DNA of 64,000 bases from Paracoccus sigandri (GTDB lineage: Bacteria; Pseudomonadota; Alphaproteobacteria; Rhodobacterales; Rhodobacteraceae). The notes under the pieces are model-generated. The model was not told where the DNA came from. It did not search any database and saw only the letters and a program-made list of their open reading frames with translations. Both the position numbers and the translations under genes were made by a program. Location: positions 102,298 through 166,297 of the forward strand of contig NZ_QNRC01000009.1 of assembly GCF_003709565.1 (NCBI RefSeq). Direction: 5' to 3'. Below, piece by piece: positions 42,638-52,037 of this stretch. Position 1 is the first letter of the stretch. Every line of letters begins with the position of its first letter.

Positions 42638-43150
42638 ATGAGCCCGCCACACCCCAACCCGCGCCCCGAACTTCGTCTCGACGACCGCGACATCGCCATC
42701 CTGGCGACGCTGTCGCGCGAGGGGCGCATCGCCAAGACCGACCTGGCCGGGCGGGTGAACCTGTCGCCGACGCCGTGCTGGGAGCGGATGAAGCGGCTGG
42801 AAAAGGCCGGGCTGATCCGCGGCTATCGGGCCGAGATCGACCTGGCCGGGCTGGGCCCGCATGTGCAGGTCTTCGTCACCGTCGAGCTGGAGAGCCACCG
42901 CGCCGAGAGCTTCCAGATCTTCGAGCGCACCATCGCCCGCATGGAGCAGATCACTGGCTGCTGGGCGATCGGCGGCGGCTACGACTATCTGATGCAGGTG
43001 ATCGCGCGCGACGTCGCGGCCTTCCAAGTGCTGATGGACGGGCTTCTGGAAAGCCGCGCCGGGGTCAGGCGCTATTTCAGCTATATCGTGACCAAGCCGG
43101 TCAAGGAATTGCCGCCCGCCTCGGCGCTGCTGGGCGCCGGCGGGGGCTGA
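42638..43150 (+). CDS. asnC: AsnC/Lrp-family regulator of ectoine catabolism
   Basis: A 170-residue feast/famine regulator. The helix-turn-helix is at about 22-65 (DIAILATLSREGRIAKTDLA, VNLSPTPCWERMKRLEKAGL) and the RAM ligand domain at about 75-150 (GPHVQVFVTVELESHRAESF, ITGCWAIGGGYDYLMQVIA). It corresponds to the AsnC/DoeX regulator found with ectoine catabolic genes. It is divergent from enuR with only 28 bp between start codons, so the two promoters must overlap. Confidence 0.9.
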   Translation: MSPPHPNPRPELRLDDRDIAILATLSREGRIAKTDLAGRVNLSPTPCWERMKRLEKAGLIRGYRAEIDLAGLGPHVQVFVTVELESHRAESFQIFERTIARMEQITGCWAIGGGYDYLMQVIARDVAAFQVLMDGLLESRAGVRRYFSYIVTKPVKELPPASALLGAGGG

Positions 43151-43362
43151 GCGCGGCGCATCGGGCTGGCCGGGAAGAAGGGGCTTTGCCCCTCGGCGCG
43201 TGCCGCGCCTCACCCCAGGATATTTGGGCCAAGATGAAAGGGCCCGAGGATTTCCCCGGCACGGGGGGCGAGAAAAGAGGATTTCTCTGCCCGGCCCCGG
43301 CCGCTTTGGTGAAATCGCCTGGACCGGCCGCGCCATTTTCCGGGGCAACAAGGAGGTGCGCG
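43151..43362 (+). repeat. Intergenic hairpin and possible dispersed repeat element
   Basis: The 212-bp gap contains a stem AGGGGC-TTT-GCCCCT (about 43180-43194), then CACCCCAGGATATTTGGGCCAAGATG (cut short), a phrase resembling intergenic repeats I associate with Rhodobacteraceae genomes. No second copy was found in this window, so the repeat status is unproven. AAGGAGG at 43350-43356 is the ribosome site of the next gene. Confidence 0.3.
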
Positions 43363-44823
43363 ATGCTTGACGATCCGTCCTGCAACCTGAGAGACCGGCT
43401 GAACGATGCCGGCCTGCTGCCCGGCCGCGGCGATTTCGCGGGCGAAGGCCGCCTGGCCGTGCGCGACCCCGCCACGGGCGAGCCGGTGGCGCAGGTGGCC
43501 GTCAGCGACGCGGCCGGCGCGCAGGCCGCCGTGGATGCCGCAGAGGCCGCCTTTGCCGGCTGGGCGGGGATGCTGCCGCAGGACCGCGCCGCCATCCTGC
43601 ATCGCTGGCACGCGCTGATCCTTGGCGCGAAGGAGGACCTGGCCCGGATCATGGTGGCCGAGCAGGGCAAGCCCGTCAGCGAGGCGCGAGGCGAGATCGG
43701 TTATGCCGCCAGCTTCGTGCAGTTCTATGCCGAGGAGGCGCTGCGCCCCAATATCGAGGGCGTCACCAGCCATCTTCCCGATGCCGAGATGGAGCTGTGG
43801 CGCGAGCCGGTGGGCGTCGCCGCCCTGGTCACGCCGTGGAACTTCCCCTCGGCGATGATCACCCGCAAGGCCGCCGCCGCACTTGGCGCGGGCTGCACGG
43901 TGGTCATCCATCCCTCGGCCGAGACGCCGCTGTCGGCCCTGGCGCTGGCGGAACTGGCGCGGCGGGCGGGCTTTCCCGAGGGCGTGGTCAATACGGTGAT
44001 CGGCGATGCCGCGACCATCGTCGGCGAATGGACCGCCGATACGCGCGTGCGGGCGCTGTCCTTCACCGGCTCGACCGAGGTGGGGCGGCTGCTCTATCGG
44101 CAATCGGCCGATACCGTGAAGCGGCTGGTGCTGGAGCTGGGCGGCCATGCCCCGTTCATCGTCTTCAAGGGCGCCGACATGGAGCGCGCGGTGGCCGAGG
44201 CCGTCAAGGCGAAATTCGCCACCTCGGGGCAGGATTGCCTGGGCGCCAACCGTTTCTATGTGCAGCGCCCGGTCTATGACGAATTCTGCGCCCGCTTCAC
44301 CGAGGCCGTGGAGAAGCTGACGCTTGGCCCCGGCCTGCAGGACCCCGATATCGGCCCGCTGATCCACGACCGCGCCATCGCCAAGCAGATCGCCCATATC
44401 GACGATGCCGTCGCCAGGGGCGCGCGCGTGCTGACCGGGGGCGGCGTGGCCGAGGAGCTGGGGCCGCTGTTCTTCCATCCGACCCTGCTGGCCGACGTGC
44501 CCGACGCGGCGGCGATCATGCGCGAGGAAACCTTCGGCCCCGTCGCGCCCCTGTCGCCCTTCGACGAGGAGGACGAGGTGATCGCGCGGGCCAACGCGAC
44601 CGAATACGGGCTGGTCGCCTATGTCCACAGTCTGGATCCGCGGCGGATCTATCGGATGACGCGGGCACTGCAATACGGCATGGTGGCCGTGAACCGCACC
44701 AAGGTCACCGGCGCGCCGATCCCCTTCGGGGGAATGAAACAGTCCGGGATCGGCCGCGAGGGCGCCCGGCAGGGCCTCGAGGCCTTTACCGAGATCAAGT
44801 ATGTCTGCCGCGACTGGGCCTGA
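43363..44823 (+). CDS. ssd: Semialdehyde dehydrogenase of ectoine catabolism
   Basis: A 486-residue aldehyde dehydrogenase similar to succinate-semialdehyde dehydrogenases. It has VTPWNFPSAM (Asn160), LELGGHAP (Glu258), SGQDCLGANR (catalytic Cys292) and FTGSTEVGR for NAD binding. In this cluster it should oxidise L-aspartate-beta-semialdehyde to aspartate (role of DoeC/Ssd). ATG 43363 has AAGGAGG 6 bases upstream. The next gene starts 39 bp later. Confidence 0.9.
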   Translation: MLDDPSCNLRDRLNDAGLLPGRGDFAGEGRLAVRDPATGEPVAQVAVSDAAGAQAAVDAAEAAFAGWAGMLPQDRAAILHRWHALILGAKEDLARIMVAEQGKPVSEARGEIGYAASFVQFYAEEALRPNIEGVTSHLPDAEMELWREPVGVAALVTPWNFPSAMITRKAAAALGAGCTVVIHPSAETPLSALALAELARRAGFPEGVVNTVIGDAATIVGEWTADTRVRALSFTGSTEVGRLLYRQSADTVKRLVLELGGHAPFIVFKGADMERAVAEAVKAKFATSGQDCLGANRFYVQRPVYDEFCARFTEAVEKLTLGPGLQDPDIGPLIHDRAIAKQIAHIDDAVARGARVLTGGGVAEELGPLFFHPTLLADVPDAAAIMREETFGPVAPLSPFDEEDEVIARANATEYGLVAYVHSLDPRRIYRMTRALQYGMVAVNRTKVTGAPIPFGGMKQSGIGREGARQGLEAFTEIKYVCRDWA

Positions 44824-44862
44824 GTGACGCAGGCCGACGGACAGGGGATGAAAGGAAACAAC

Positions 44863-46233
44863 ATGCTGACGAATGACGAACTGGCGAAATGGGATCGCGA
44901 GAGCTTCTTCCACCCCTCGACGCATCTGGGCCAGTTCGCCCGCGGCGAGGCGCCGCAGCGCATCGTGACCGGGGGCGAGGGCGTCTTCATCACCGACCGC
45001 GACGGCAACCGCCTGCTGGACGGCTTCGCCGGGCTTTACTGCGTGAATGTCGGCTATGGCCGCCCCGAGATCGCCGAGGCCATCGCCGCGCAGGCGCGCG
45101 AGCTGTCCTATTACCACGCCTATGCGGGCCATGGATCCGAGGCCTCGATCACGCTCTCGAAGATGGTCATGGACCGCGCGCCCGCGGGCATGGCGCGGGT
45201 CTATTTCGGGCTTGGCGGCTCGGACGCGAACGAGACGAACATCAAGCTGGTCTGGTATTACAACAACATCCTGGGCCGGCCCGAGAAGAAGAAGATCATC
45301 TCGCGCTGGCGGGGCTATCACGGCAGCGGGCTGATGACCGGATCGCTGACCGGGCTGGAGCTGTTCCACAAGAAGTTCGACCTGCCGCTGTCGCAGGTGA
45401 TCCATACCGAGGCGCCCTATCATTTCCGCCGCCCCGACCCGGCGATGGGCGAGGCCGATTTCACCGCCCATTGCGTGGCCAGGCTGGAGGAGTTGATCGC
45501 GGCCGAGGGCGCCGATACCATCGCCGCCTTCATCGGCGAGCCGGTGCTGGGCACGGGCGGCATCGTGCCGCCGCCCGAGGGCTACTGGCCGGCGATCAAG
45601 GCGGTTCTGGACCGCCACGACATCCTGCTGATCATGGACGAGGTCGTGACCGGCTTCGGCCGCCTGGGGTCGATGTTCGGCGCCGATCACTATGGCGTGC
45701 GGCCCGACCTGATCACCTGCGCCAAGGGGCTGACCTCGGCCTATGCGCCGCTGTCGGCCTCGATCGTCGGGCAGCGGATGTGGGATGTGCTGATGCAGGG
45801 CACGGACGAAAACGGCGTGTTGGGCCATGGCTGGACCTATTCGGCCCATCCCATCGGCGCGGCGGCGGGCATCGCCAACCTGAAGCTGATCGACGATCTG
45901 GGCCTGGTCGAGAATGCCGGAACCGTCGGCCGCTATCTGGTCGAGACGATGCGCGCGGCGGTGGGCGATCATCCCCATGTCGGCGATGTGCGCGGCGAAG
46001 GGATGCTGTGTGCGGTGGAACTGGTCGCCGACCGCGACAAGCGGGCCTTCTTCGATGCCGCCGAGGGCAAGGGCGCCAAGGTCGTCGCGGCGATGCTGAA
46101 GCGCGGGGTGATCGCGCGGGCGATGCCGCAGGGCGACATCCTGGGCTTCGCGCCGCCGCTGTGCCTGACGCGGGCCGAGGCCGACCAGATCGTTTCCGCA
46201 ACCAGGGACGCCATCGCCGAAGTGCTTGGCTGA
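44863..46233 (+). CDS. doeD: Aminotransferase of ectoine catabolism (diaminobutyrate transaminase)
   Basis: A 456-residue class III aminotransferase: [23 protein letters not shown] (Asp259) and [15 protein letters not shown] (Lys288, PLP). In the ectoine pathway DoeD/Atf converts L-2,4-diaminobutyrate to aspartate semialdehyde, the substrate of the gene before it. ATG 44863 follows AAAGGAAAC; an in-frame GTG at 44824 has no ribosome site. It is related in sequence to the aminotransferase end at 1-296 ([18 protein letters not shown] against GDVRGKGLFCGAELVADR). Confidence 0.9.
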   Translation: MLTNDELAKWDRESFFHPSTHLGQFARGEAPQRIVTGGEGVFITDRDGNRLLDGFAGLYCVNVGYGRPEIAEAIAAQARELSYYHAYAGHGSEASITLSKMVMDRAPAGMARVYFGLGGSDANETNIKLVWYYNNILGRPEKKKIISRWRGYHGSGLMTGSLTGLELFHKKFDLPLSQVIHTEAPYHFRRPDPAMGEADFTAHCVARLEELIAAEGADTIAAFIGEPVLGTGGIVPPPEGYWPAIKAVLDRHDILLIMDEVVTGFGRLGSMFGADHYGVRPDLITCAKGLTSAYAPLSASIVGQRMWDVLMQGTDENGVLGHGWTYSAHPIGAAAGIANLKLIDDLGLVENAGTVGRYLVETMRAAVGDHPHVGDVRGEGMLCAVELVADRDKRAFFDAAEGKGAKVVAAMLKRGVIARAMPQGDILGFAPPLCLTRAEADQIVSATRDAIAEVLG

Positions 46234-46252
46234 CGCGGCCGCCGCGGCCGGA

Positions 46253-46924
46253 TCAGGCGGGGTTTCCGTCCGCCGCCTGACCCGCCACCGCCTGACCTGC
46301 CGCCTGATCCGGGCCGGCGCCCAGCACCAGCATGGTCATCATCCCCAGCGGCGGCAGGGTGCGGCGCTCTTCCAGGGTCAGGGTGTTTTCCTGCAGCACC
46401 GTCTCGATCCGGAAATCGGAATGCCAGCCGATGGTGTTCGCAAGCGGGGCCAGGACCCGCTCCAGCAGGGCAAGCCCGCCGCGTTCCCGCGCGAAATGGT
46501 TGGTGATGACCACCTTGCCGCCCGGCTTGCAGACCCGCGCGATCTCGGCCATCACCTTTTCCGGCTCGGGCACCACCGATAGGACATGCATCGCCGCGAC
46601 CGTGTCGAAATGGTCGTCCGGGAAGTCCAGCGCCCGCGCATCCATCTGCCGCAGCTCGCGCACCTGACCCAGCCCCAGCCGCTTAACCTTGGCGACGGCC
46701 TTTTCCAGCATCTCCTCGCTGAAATCGATGCCGGTCACCTGCATTTCCGGGGCGTAATGTTCCAGCGACAGCCCGGTGCCCACGCCGACCTCCAGCACGG
46801 TTCCGCCGCGACGGTTGATATAGTCCACCGCCCGGCGCCTGCCGATGCTGGTCGCCGCCCCGAAGGTCCGGTCATAGATCGGCGCCCACCGGGAATAAGA
46901 GGATCGGATCGCTTCGATGTCCAT
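46253..46924 (-). CDS. pmtA: Phosphatidylethanolamine N-methyltransferase
   Basis: A 223-residue class I SAM methyltransferase with motif I VLEVGVGTGLSLEHY (43-57), GIDFSEEML, and DARALDFPDDHFD. The N terminus (SYSRWAPIYDRTFG) is characteristic of Rhodobacter-type PmtA, which methylates PE three times to PC. The C terminus has an Ala/Gly/Gln-rich extension (about 205-223). It stands downstream of psd and pssA in the same direction, so PS, PE and PC synthesis are linked. Its ribosome site AAGGAA lies in the first unit of the tandem repeat at 46932. Confidence 0.9.
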   Translation of the reverse strand: MDIEAIRSSYSRWAPIYDRTFGAATSIGRRRAVDYINRRGGTVLEVGVGTGLSLEHYAPEMQVTGIDFSEEMLEKAVAKVKRLGLGQVRELRQMDARALDFPDDHFDTVAAMHVLSVVPEPEKVMAEIARVCKPGGKVVITNHFARERGGLALLERVLAPLANTIGWHSDFRIETVLQENTLTLEERRTLPPLGMMTMLVLGAGPDQAAGQAVAGQAADGNPA

Positions 46925-46931
46925 TGCCGTT

Positions 46932-46997
46932 CCTTGTCAGATTGGGGCCTTGTCAGATTGGGGGCCTTGCCAGCTTGAGGGCCTTATCGGGTCGGGG
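46932..46997 (-). repeat. Four degenerate 16-17 bp tandem repeats between pssA and pmtA
   Basis: CCTTGTCAGATTGGGG occurs at 46932-46947 and, with one more G, at 46948-46964; diverged copies follow at 46965-46981 and 46982-46997. The last copy runs into the pssA stop codon. On the minus strand each unit contains a CAAGG-like ribosome-binding core, and the copy next to pmtA supplies its start signal. Confidence 0.75.
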
Positions 46998-47727
46998 GGC
47001 GGTCGCTGTCGATCCAGGCCCAGATCACCATGCCGATATAGCCGAGGCAAAGCGCGATCAGCGTGACCCAGGCGAAGGTCAGCAGCGCGGCCCCGACAAA
47101 GGCGACACCGACCAGGAAGAACTTGACGTTCTCGCGCGAGATGCGGGTGGTCTTGAAAGACCAGGTCGGGACCCGGCTGATCAGCAACAGGCCCACGACG
47201 ATCATGTGGAGGCAGATCACTAGGTCGGGCAGCACCGGCCGGTCGGCGAAGGCGAAGGACAGATACATCGGCAGCATCACCAGCAGCGCGCCGGCCGGGG
47301 ACGGCACCCCCTCGAAATAGGCGCTGTCGCGTGGCGCGGTCTCGGACTTGCTGGAGACGTTGAACCTGGCCAGCCGGATCACGCAGCAGACCGCGAAGAC
47401 CAGCACGCAGATCCAGCCCAGGCTGCGGATGTCCTGGAGCGCCCAGAAATACAGGATCAGCGGCGGGGCAACCCCGAAATTCAGGAAATCGGCCAGCGAA
47501 TCCAGCTCGGCGCCCATCTTGCTGGCGCTGCCCAGAAGCCGCGCGATGCGCCCGTCGATCCCGTCCAGGATGCCGGCCGCGATGATCAGCAGCACCGCCG
47601 GCGTATAGTCGCCCTGCACGCCGAAGCGGATGGCGGACAGCCCGGCGCAGACCGCCACGATGGTCAGCACGTTGGGCAGCAGCTGCAGCAGCGAGAACTC
47701 GGTCTGCGGGCCAGAAGGATCCATCAC
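46984..47727 (-). CDS. pssA: CDP-diacylglycerol-serine O-phosphatidyltransferase
   Basis: A 247-residue integral membrane enzyme with the CDP-alcohol phosphotransferase signature DGRIAR...G...D...D at residues 58-80 (Asp58, Asp76, Asp80) and several hydrophobic helices. It makes phosphatidylserine from CDP-diacylglycerol and serine in the inner membrane. Its start overlaps the psd stop by 4 bases, and pmtA follows after the tandem repeat. Confidence 0.93.
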   Translation of the reverse strand: MMDPSGPQTEFSLLQLLPNVLTIVAVCAGLSAIRFGVQGDYTPAVLLIIAAGILDGIDGRIARLLGSASKMGAELDSLADFLNFGVAPPLILYFWALQDIRSLGWICVLVFAVCCVIRLARFNVSSKSETAPRDSAYFEGVPSPAGALLVMLPMYLSFAFADRPVLPDLVICLHMIVVGLLLISRVPTWSFKTTRISRENVKFFLVGVAFVGAALLTFAWVTLIALCLGYIGMVIWAWIDSDRPPTR

Positions 47728-48407
47728 GCCCCTGTCCGGTCGTCCTGCGCGTCCAGCACGGCGATCACGGTCTCGCCGGCGACCATGGTCTGGCCGATGC
47801 TGACCAGCGGCGCCACGCCGGGCGGCAGGTAGACATCCAGCCGAGAGCCGAAGCGGATCAGGCCGAAGCGCTCGCCGGTCGCCAGCCGCTCGCCCGGCTT
47901 CACGAAGCAGACGATGCGGCGGGCGACCAGACCGGCGATCTGCACCACCGCCAGTTCCCGCCCGCCCTCCATGCGGATGCGCAGGCCGTTTCGTTCGTTA
48001 TCCACGCTGGCCTTGTCCAGCGAGGCGTTGAGGAACTTGCCGGGGCGATAGGCGACCGAGACGATCTCGCCCGCCACCGGGGCGCGGTTCACATGGCAGT
48101 TGAACACGCTCATGAACACGCTGACGCGGGTCAGGGGCACGTCCGCCATCCCCAGCTCGGCCGGCGGCACCGCCGGCTCGATCAGCGACACGATCCCGTC
48201 CGCCGGGCTGACGACCAAGCCAGGCCGGGCCGGCGTGACCCGTTCCGGGTCGCGGAAGAAGTAATAGCACCAGATGGTCAGGCCAAGCCCGATCCAGCCC
48301 AGGGGCGCCCACAGCAGGAACAGCACCAGCGTCACCGCGGCGAAGATCGCCACGAAGCGGATGCCCTCGCGGTGCATCGGCTTGATGAAAGTGTCGCGCA
48401 TACGCAT
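47724..48407 (-). CDS. psd: Phosphatidylserine decarboxylase proenzyme
   Basis: A 227-residue short-type Psd. Residues 16-50 are hydrophobic. VSPADGIV and [16 protein letters not shown] are family motifs, and [11 protein letters not shown] holds the self-cleavage site (Gly187-Ser188), where the serine becomes the pyruvoyl cofactor. It decarboxylates phosphatidylserine to phosphatidylethanolamine. It is the first gene of psd-pssA-pmtA, so product flow is the reverse of gene order for the first two steps. Confidence 0.93.
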   Translation of the reverse strand: MRMRDTFIKPMHREGIRFVAIFAAVTLVLFLLWAPLGWIGLGLTIWCYYFFRDPERVTPARPGLVVSPADGIVSLIEPAVPPAELGMADVPLTRVSVFMSVFNCHVNRAPVAGEIVSVAYRPGKFLNASLDKASVDNERNGLRIRMEGGRELAVVQIAGLVARRIVCFVKPGERLATGERFGLIRFGSRLDVYLPPGVAPLVSIGQTMVAGETVIAVLDAQDDRTGA

Positions 48408-48524
48408 CAGGCGTCCCCCCCGGCTGGACTGCCGCGCCAGTCATAAAGGGATTGGCCCGCGATACAATAGCCTGGCGCGCCCTTGCGGGCGGCGGCGGCC
48501 CCTTGCCGGTCGCCGCGCCCGGTC

Positions 48525-49550
48525 CTAGCCCCAGTCCAGCACGATCTTGCCGCTTTCGCCCTGGCGCATGATCTGGAAACCGCAGGCGAAATCCGCCGCC
48601 GGCATCTCATGCGTGATCACGCCGCCGATATCGAGCCCGTTTTCCAGCATCGCCAGCATCTTGTACCAGGTCTCGAAGATCTCGCGGCCATAGATCCCCT
48701 TGATCGTCAGCGACTTGAACACGACCCGGTTCCAGTCGAACGGCGCCGGCCGGGGCGGGATGCCCAGCATGGCGATGCGCCCGCCCATGACCATCGAGTC
48801 GATCATCTGGTCGAAGGCGGCCGCGTTGCCGGACATCTCCAGCCCCACGTCGAAGCCCTGGCGCATGGCCAGGCGGGCGCAGACCGCCGCCAGGTCCTCG
48901 GTCGCGACATTGACCGGCACGACATCGGCGACGCTGGCGGCCAGGTCCAGGCGGGTCTGGTTGACATCGGTGATCACCACATGCCGCGCGCCGACATGGC
49001 GCGCGACCGCGGCCGCCATGATGCCGATCGGCCCGGCGCCGGTGATCAGCACGTCCTCGCCGATCAGGTTGAAGCTCAGCGCGGTGTGGACGGCATTGCC
49101 AAGCGGGTCGAGGATCGCGCCGATCCGGTCGGGCACCGAATCCGGCAGCGGGACGACGTTGAAGGCCGGCAGGCGCAGGTATTCGGCAAAGGCGCCGGGC
49201 ATGTTGACGCCGATGCCGCGCGTCTCGGGGTCCAGGTGGAACTGGCCCGAGCGGCTCTGGCGGCTGGACTGCCCGACCAGGTGCCCCTCGCCCGAGCAGC
49301 GCTGCCCGACCGCCAGCCCGCTGACGTCGCGGCCCAGCTCCACGATCTCGCCGGCGAATTCGTGGCCGACGACCATCGGCACCGGCACCGTCCGCCGCGC
49401 CCAGTCGTCCCAGTTCCAGATATGCACGTCGGTGCCGCAGATGCCGGTCTTGCGCACCCGGATCAGCACGTCGCCGGGGCCGATCTCGGGGACCGGCTCG
49501 TCGCGCAGCCACAGGCCCTCGCGCGACTCGGCCTTGACCAGGGCCCTCAT
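48525..49550 (-). CDS. tdh: L-threonine 3-dehydrogenase
   Basis: A 341-residue zinc-dependent medium-chain dehydrogenase oxidising threonine to 2-amino-3-ketobutyrate with NAD. Catalytic zinc ligands are Cys38, His63 and Glu64; the Rossmann motif is GAGPIG. The structural zinc lobe has lost all four cysteines: positions 93, 96, 99 and 107 of the E. coli numbering are Gly, Ser, Ser and Asp here ([17 protein letters not shown]). ATG 49550 overlaps the kbl stop by 4 bases. Confidence 0.95.
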   Translation of the reverse strand: MRALVKAESREGLWLRDEPVPEIGPGDVLIRVRKTGICGTDVHIWNWDDWARRTVPVPMVVGHEFAGEIVELGRDVSGLAVGQRCSGEGHLVGQSSRQSRSGQFHLDPETRGIGVNMPGAFAEYLRLPAFNVVPLPDSVPDRIGAILDPLGNAVHTALSFNLIGEDVLITGAGPIGIMAAAVARHVGARHVVITDVNQTRLDLAASVADVVPVNVATEDLAAVCARLAMRQGFDVGLEMSGNAAAFDQMIDSMVMGGRIAMLGIPPRPAPFDWNRVVFKSLTIKGIYGREIFETWYKMLAMLENGLDIGGVITHEMPAADFACGFQIMRQGESGKIVLDWG

Positions 49551-50740
49551 CGGATCGCCCCCGTCTCGCGCCCCGCCGCGCGGAAAGCGTCCAGGGCGGT
49601 GTCGAGATCGGCCATGTCGATGGCCGCGTTCATCTGCGTGCGGATCCGCGCCTGTCCGCGCGGCACGACCGGGAAGAAGAATCCGGCCACATGGACGCCG
49701 CGCCGGTCCAGCGCCTCGGCCATGGCCTGGGCCATGCGCGCCTCGCCCAGCATGACGGGCACGATGGGATGCGCGCCGGGCAGCAGCTCGAACCCCGCCT
49801 CGGCCAGCCCGGTCCGCCAGTATCCGGTCTTGCGGGCCAGGGCCGCGCGCAGATCCTCGGCCGCCTCGACCAGGTCGATGGCGGCCAGGGCGGCGGCGAC
49901 GATGGCGGGCGGCAGCGCGTTCGAGAACAGATAGGGCCGCGCCCGCTGCCGCAGCAGGTCGATGACCGGCTGCGGCCCGGCGATATAGCCGCCAAGCGCG
50001 CCGCCAAGCGCCTTGCCCAGGGTGCCGGTCAGCAGATCGACGCGGGCGCCCAGTTGCGCCGGTGTGCCCGCCCCTTTCGGCCCCAGGATCCCCGTCGCAT
50101 GGCAATCGTCGACCATGACCAGCGCGCCGTGGCGATCGGCCAGCGCGCGGATCTCGGGCAGCTTCGCCAGATAGCCGTCCATCGAGAACACGCCATCGGT
50201 CGCGATCAGGATGAAGCGCGCGCCATCCGCCCGCGCCTCGACCAGCCGGGCCTCCAGTTCCGCCATGTCGGAATTCGCGTAACGATAGCGCCGCGCCTTG
50301 CACAGCCGGATCCCGTCGATGATCGAGGCATGGTTCAGCGCGTCCGAGATGATCGCGTCTTCGGGGCCCAGAAGCGGCTCGAACAGCGCGCCGTTGGCAT
50401 CGAAGCACGAGGCGAACAGGATGCTGTCGTCATGGCCCAGCCAGCCGGCGAGCCGCTGCTCCAGCCGGCGATGCAGGTCCTGGGTGCCGCAGATGAACCG
50501 CACCGAGGCCATGCCGTAGCCATGCGTCTCCATCGCCTCGATGGCGGCCCGCTTCAGCGCCGGATGATCGGCCAGGCCCAGGTAGTTGTTGGCGCAGAGG
50601 TTGATCCTGCCCTGCCCGCCCACGCGGATCCGGCCGCCCTGGGGGCCGGTGATCTGCCTTTCGCGCTTGGTCAGGCCGTCCGCCTCGATCCGCGCCAGCT
50701 CGGCCGCCGCATGTCCAAGGAAATCCGCTGTATCCGCCAT
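49547..50740 (-). CDS. kbl: 2-amino-3-ketobutyrate CoA ligase (glycine C-acetyltransferase)
   Basis: A 397-residue alpha-oxoamine synthase: [31 protein letters not shown] and [10 protein letters not shown] (PLP Lys243). It cleaves 2-amino-3-ketobutyrate with CoA to glycine and acetyl-CoA, completing threonine degradation with Tdh. ATG 50740 follows GGAGGAAGTG. The start codon itself overlaps an ATCCGCCATACCG element, and a full palindrome lies upstream at 50810-50823, so the gene is probably controlled by the neighbouring XRE-cupin protein. Confidence 0.95.
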   Translation of the reverse strand: MADTADFLGHAAAELARIEADGLTKRERQITGPQGGRIRVGGQGRINLCANNYLGLADHPALKRAAIEAMETHGYGMASVRFICGTQDLHRRLEQRLAGWLGHDDSILFASCFDANGALFEPLLGPEDAIISDALNHASIIDGIRLCKARRYRYANSDMAELEARLVEARADGARFILIATDGVFSMDGYLAKLPEIRALADRHGALVMVDDCHATGILGPKGAGTPAQLGARVDLLTGTLGKALGGALGGYIAGPQPVIDLLRQRARPYLFSNALPPAIVAAALAAIDLVEAAEDLRAALARKTGYWRTGLAEAGFELLPGAHPIVPVMLGEARMAQAMAEALDRRGVHVAGFFFPVVPRGQARIRTQMNAAIDMADLDTALDAFRAAGRETGAIR

Positions 50741-50825
50741 ACCGACACTTCCTCCGTTTTGACGGACAATACCCCTCGCCCGTCCTTCGTGCAATATACA
50801 AGATGAAAATCCGCCATGACGGATT
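50733..50825 (-). promoter_or_regulatory. kbl-tdh control region with two copies of a shared operator
   Basis: TCCGC-CATG-ACGGA (50810-50823), extended to AATCCG...CGGATT (50808-50825), is a palindrome directly after the XRE-cupin stop codon. A second element, TATCCGCCATACCG, begins at 50731 and covers the kbl start codon. TATATT on the minus strand (50798-50793) could be the -10, which would place the palindrome over the -35 region. The same two motifs recur at 53560-53598. Confidence 0.6.
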
Positions 50826-50826
50826 C

Positions 50827-51387
50827 TCAGCTGTTCCGCACGATCATCAGCACCCGCGCCGGCTCTGCCCCGGCGGTCACGCTGTGCGGGCAGTCGGCGG
50901 CATAGTTCGCGGTATCGTTCACCGACAGCTCGACCTGCTCGTCGCCCGAGACGACCGAGACCGAGCCCTCCAGGACCACCAGATCCTCGCGGCAGCCGGC
51001 CCGGTGCGGGGCGGAATCCAGCGAGGCATGGGGCTGGAAGCGGATCTCGTAGATCTCATGCTCGCCCACGGTCTGCGGCGCGCTGAGGATGCGGATCACC
51101 AGGTCGCGCCCGCGATCGTTGATGACCGGGGCCGAATCGGCCTTGACCACGCGGATGTCGCGTTCGATCCGCCCCTCCAGCAGCCCGGCGAAATCGACCT
51201 GCAGCGCCTGGGTCAGGTTCCACAGCGTGGCAACCGTCGGGCTCGATTCGCCGCGCTCGATCTGGCTGACCATCGAGCGGCTGACCCCCGACAGCTTCGC
51301 CACGCCGTCGAGGCTGAGCCCCTTGGCCTGGCGGGCCTCTTTCAGGCGATTGGCAAGGCGGGCGACGATATCGGGGTTCTGGGCCAT
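50827..51387 (-). CDS. XRE-type regulator with cupin sensor domain
   Basis: A 186-residue protein. The helix-turn-helix spans about 10-66 ([40 protein letters not shown]) and a small cupin domain about 100-180 ([50 protein letters not shown]). This architecture senses small amino compounds or polyamine-derived ligands in PuuR-like regulators. ATG 51387 is preferred; a TTG at 51423 is less likely. Lying directly upstream of kbl, it is the best candidate for the protein that binds the palindrome found there and at 53583. Confidence 0.88.
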   Translation of the reverse strand: MAQNPDIVARLANRLKEARQAKGLSLDGVAKLSGVSRSMVSQIERGESSPTVATLWNLTQALQVDFAGLLEGRIERDIRVVKADSAPVINDRGRDLVIRILSAPQTVGEHEIYEIRFQPHASLDSAPHRAGCREDLVVLEGSVSVVSGDEQVELSVNDTANYAADCPHSVTAGAEPARVLMIVRNS

Positions 51388-51457
51388 GGCGACAGGCTGC
51401 GGCGCAGGGCGGTCTTCTGTCAATATGGCTGCGCCGGGCGGGTCGGCCGGGCGCGGC

Positions 51458-51910
51458 TCAGGGCAGCGGGATGGGCCGCTGTTCCTCGATCGCCTCCATC
51501 GCGAAATGCGAGGTGACGGTGTGCAGCTCGATCCCCGAGATCAGCCTGCGATAGAAGGAATCATAGCGCGCCATGTCCGGCGTCACCACCTTCAGCATAT
51601 AGTCGTATTCGCCGCCGATGCGGAAGAAGTCGATCACCTCGGGAATGGCCGAGACATGGTTGCGGAACATGTCCAGCCAGTCGGCCGAATGGTGCCGCGT
51701 CTTGATCATCACGAAGACCACCAGCCCGACCCCCAGCCGTTCGCGGTCCAGCGTGATGGTCCGGTTGCGGATCACCCCGGCCTTTTCCATCGCCTGCAAA
51801 CGGCGCCAGCAGGCGTTCTGCGACAAGCCGACCCGCTCGGCGATGACCCGCTGCGAGGCAGAGCTGTCGCGCTGCAATTCCTCCAGAATGCGCTTGTCGA
51901 TCCTGTCCAT
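51458..51910 (-). CDS. Lrp/AsnC-family regulator
   Basis: A 150-residue feast/famine regulator beginning MDRIDKRILEEL, with a helix-turn-helix (QRVIAERVGLSQNACWRRLQ) and a RAM domain (FFRIGGEYDYMLKVVTPDM). It is divergent from the class V aminotransferase gene across 127 bp, so that gene is the likely target. ATG 51910 gives the usual family length; the frame is open further upstream into the intergenic region. Confidence 0.9.
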   Translation of the reverse strand: MDRIDKRILEELQRDSSASQRVIAERVGLSQNACWRRLQAMEKAGVIRNRTITLDRERLGVGLVVFVMIKTRHHSADWLDMFRNHVSAIPEVIDFFRIGGEYDYMLKVVTPDMARYDSFYRRLISGIELHTVTSHFAMEAIEEQRPIPLP

Positions 51911-52037
51911 GTTTCCGAACCCGGTGGTTTGAAAGATCATATGACACAATTCATGCCGATCTACGCAGTAATCAAGTGATGATTTCGCACTAGAACAAAA
52001 GATAGACTGCGGCAAACGGGCAAAAATCGGAGAAATC

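Noticed and set aside
48408..48524. GCCC-GCAA-GGGC hairpin after tdh as a terminator
   Set aside because: The stem is only four pairs and no T run follows.
51395..51423. TTGACA before the XRE-cupin gene as a promoter
   Set aside because: The corresponding -10 position reads GCAGCC, and the hexamer also coincides with a TTG codon in frame.
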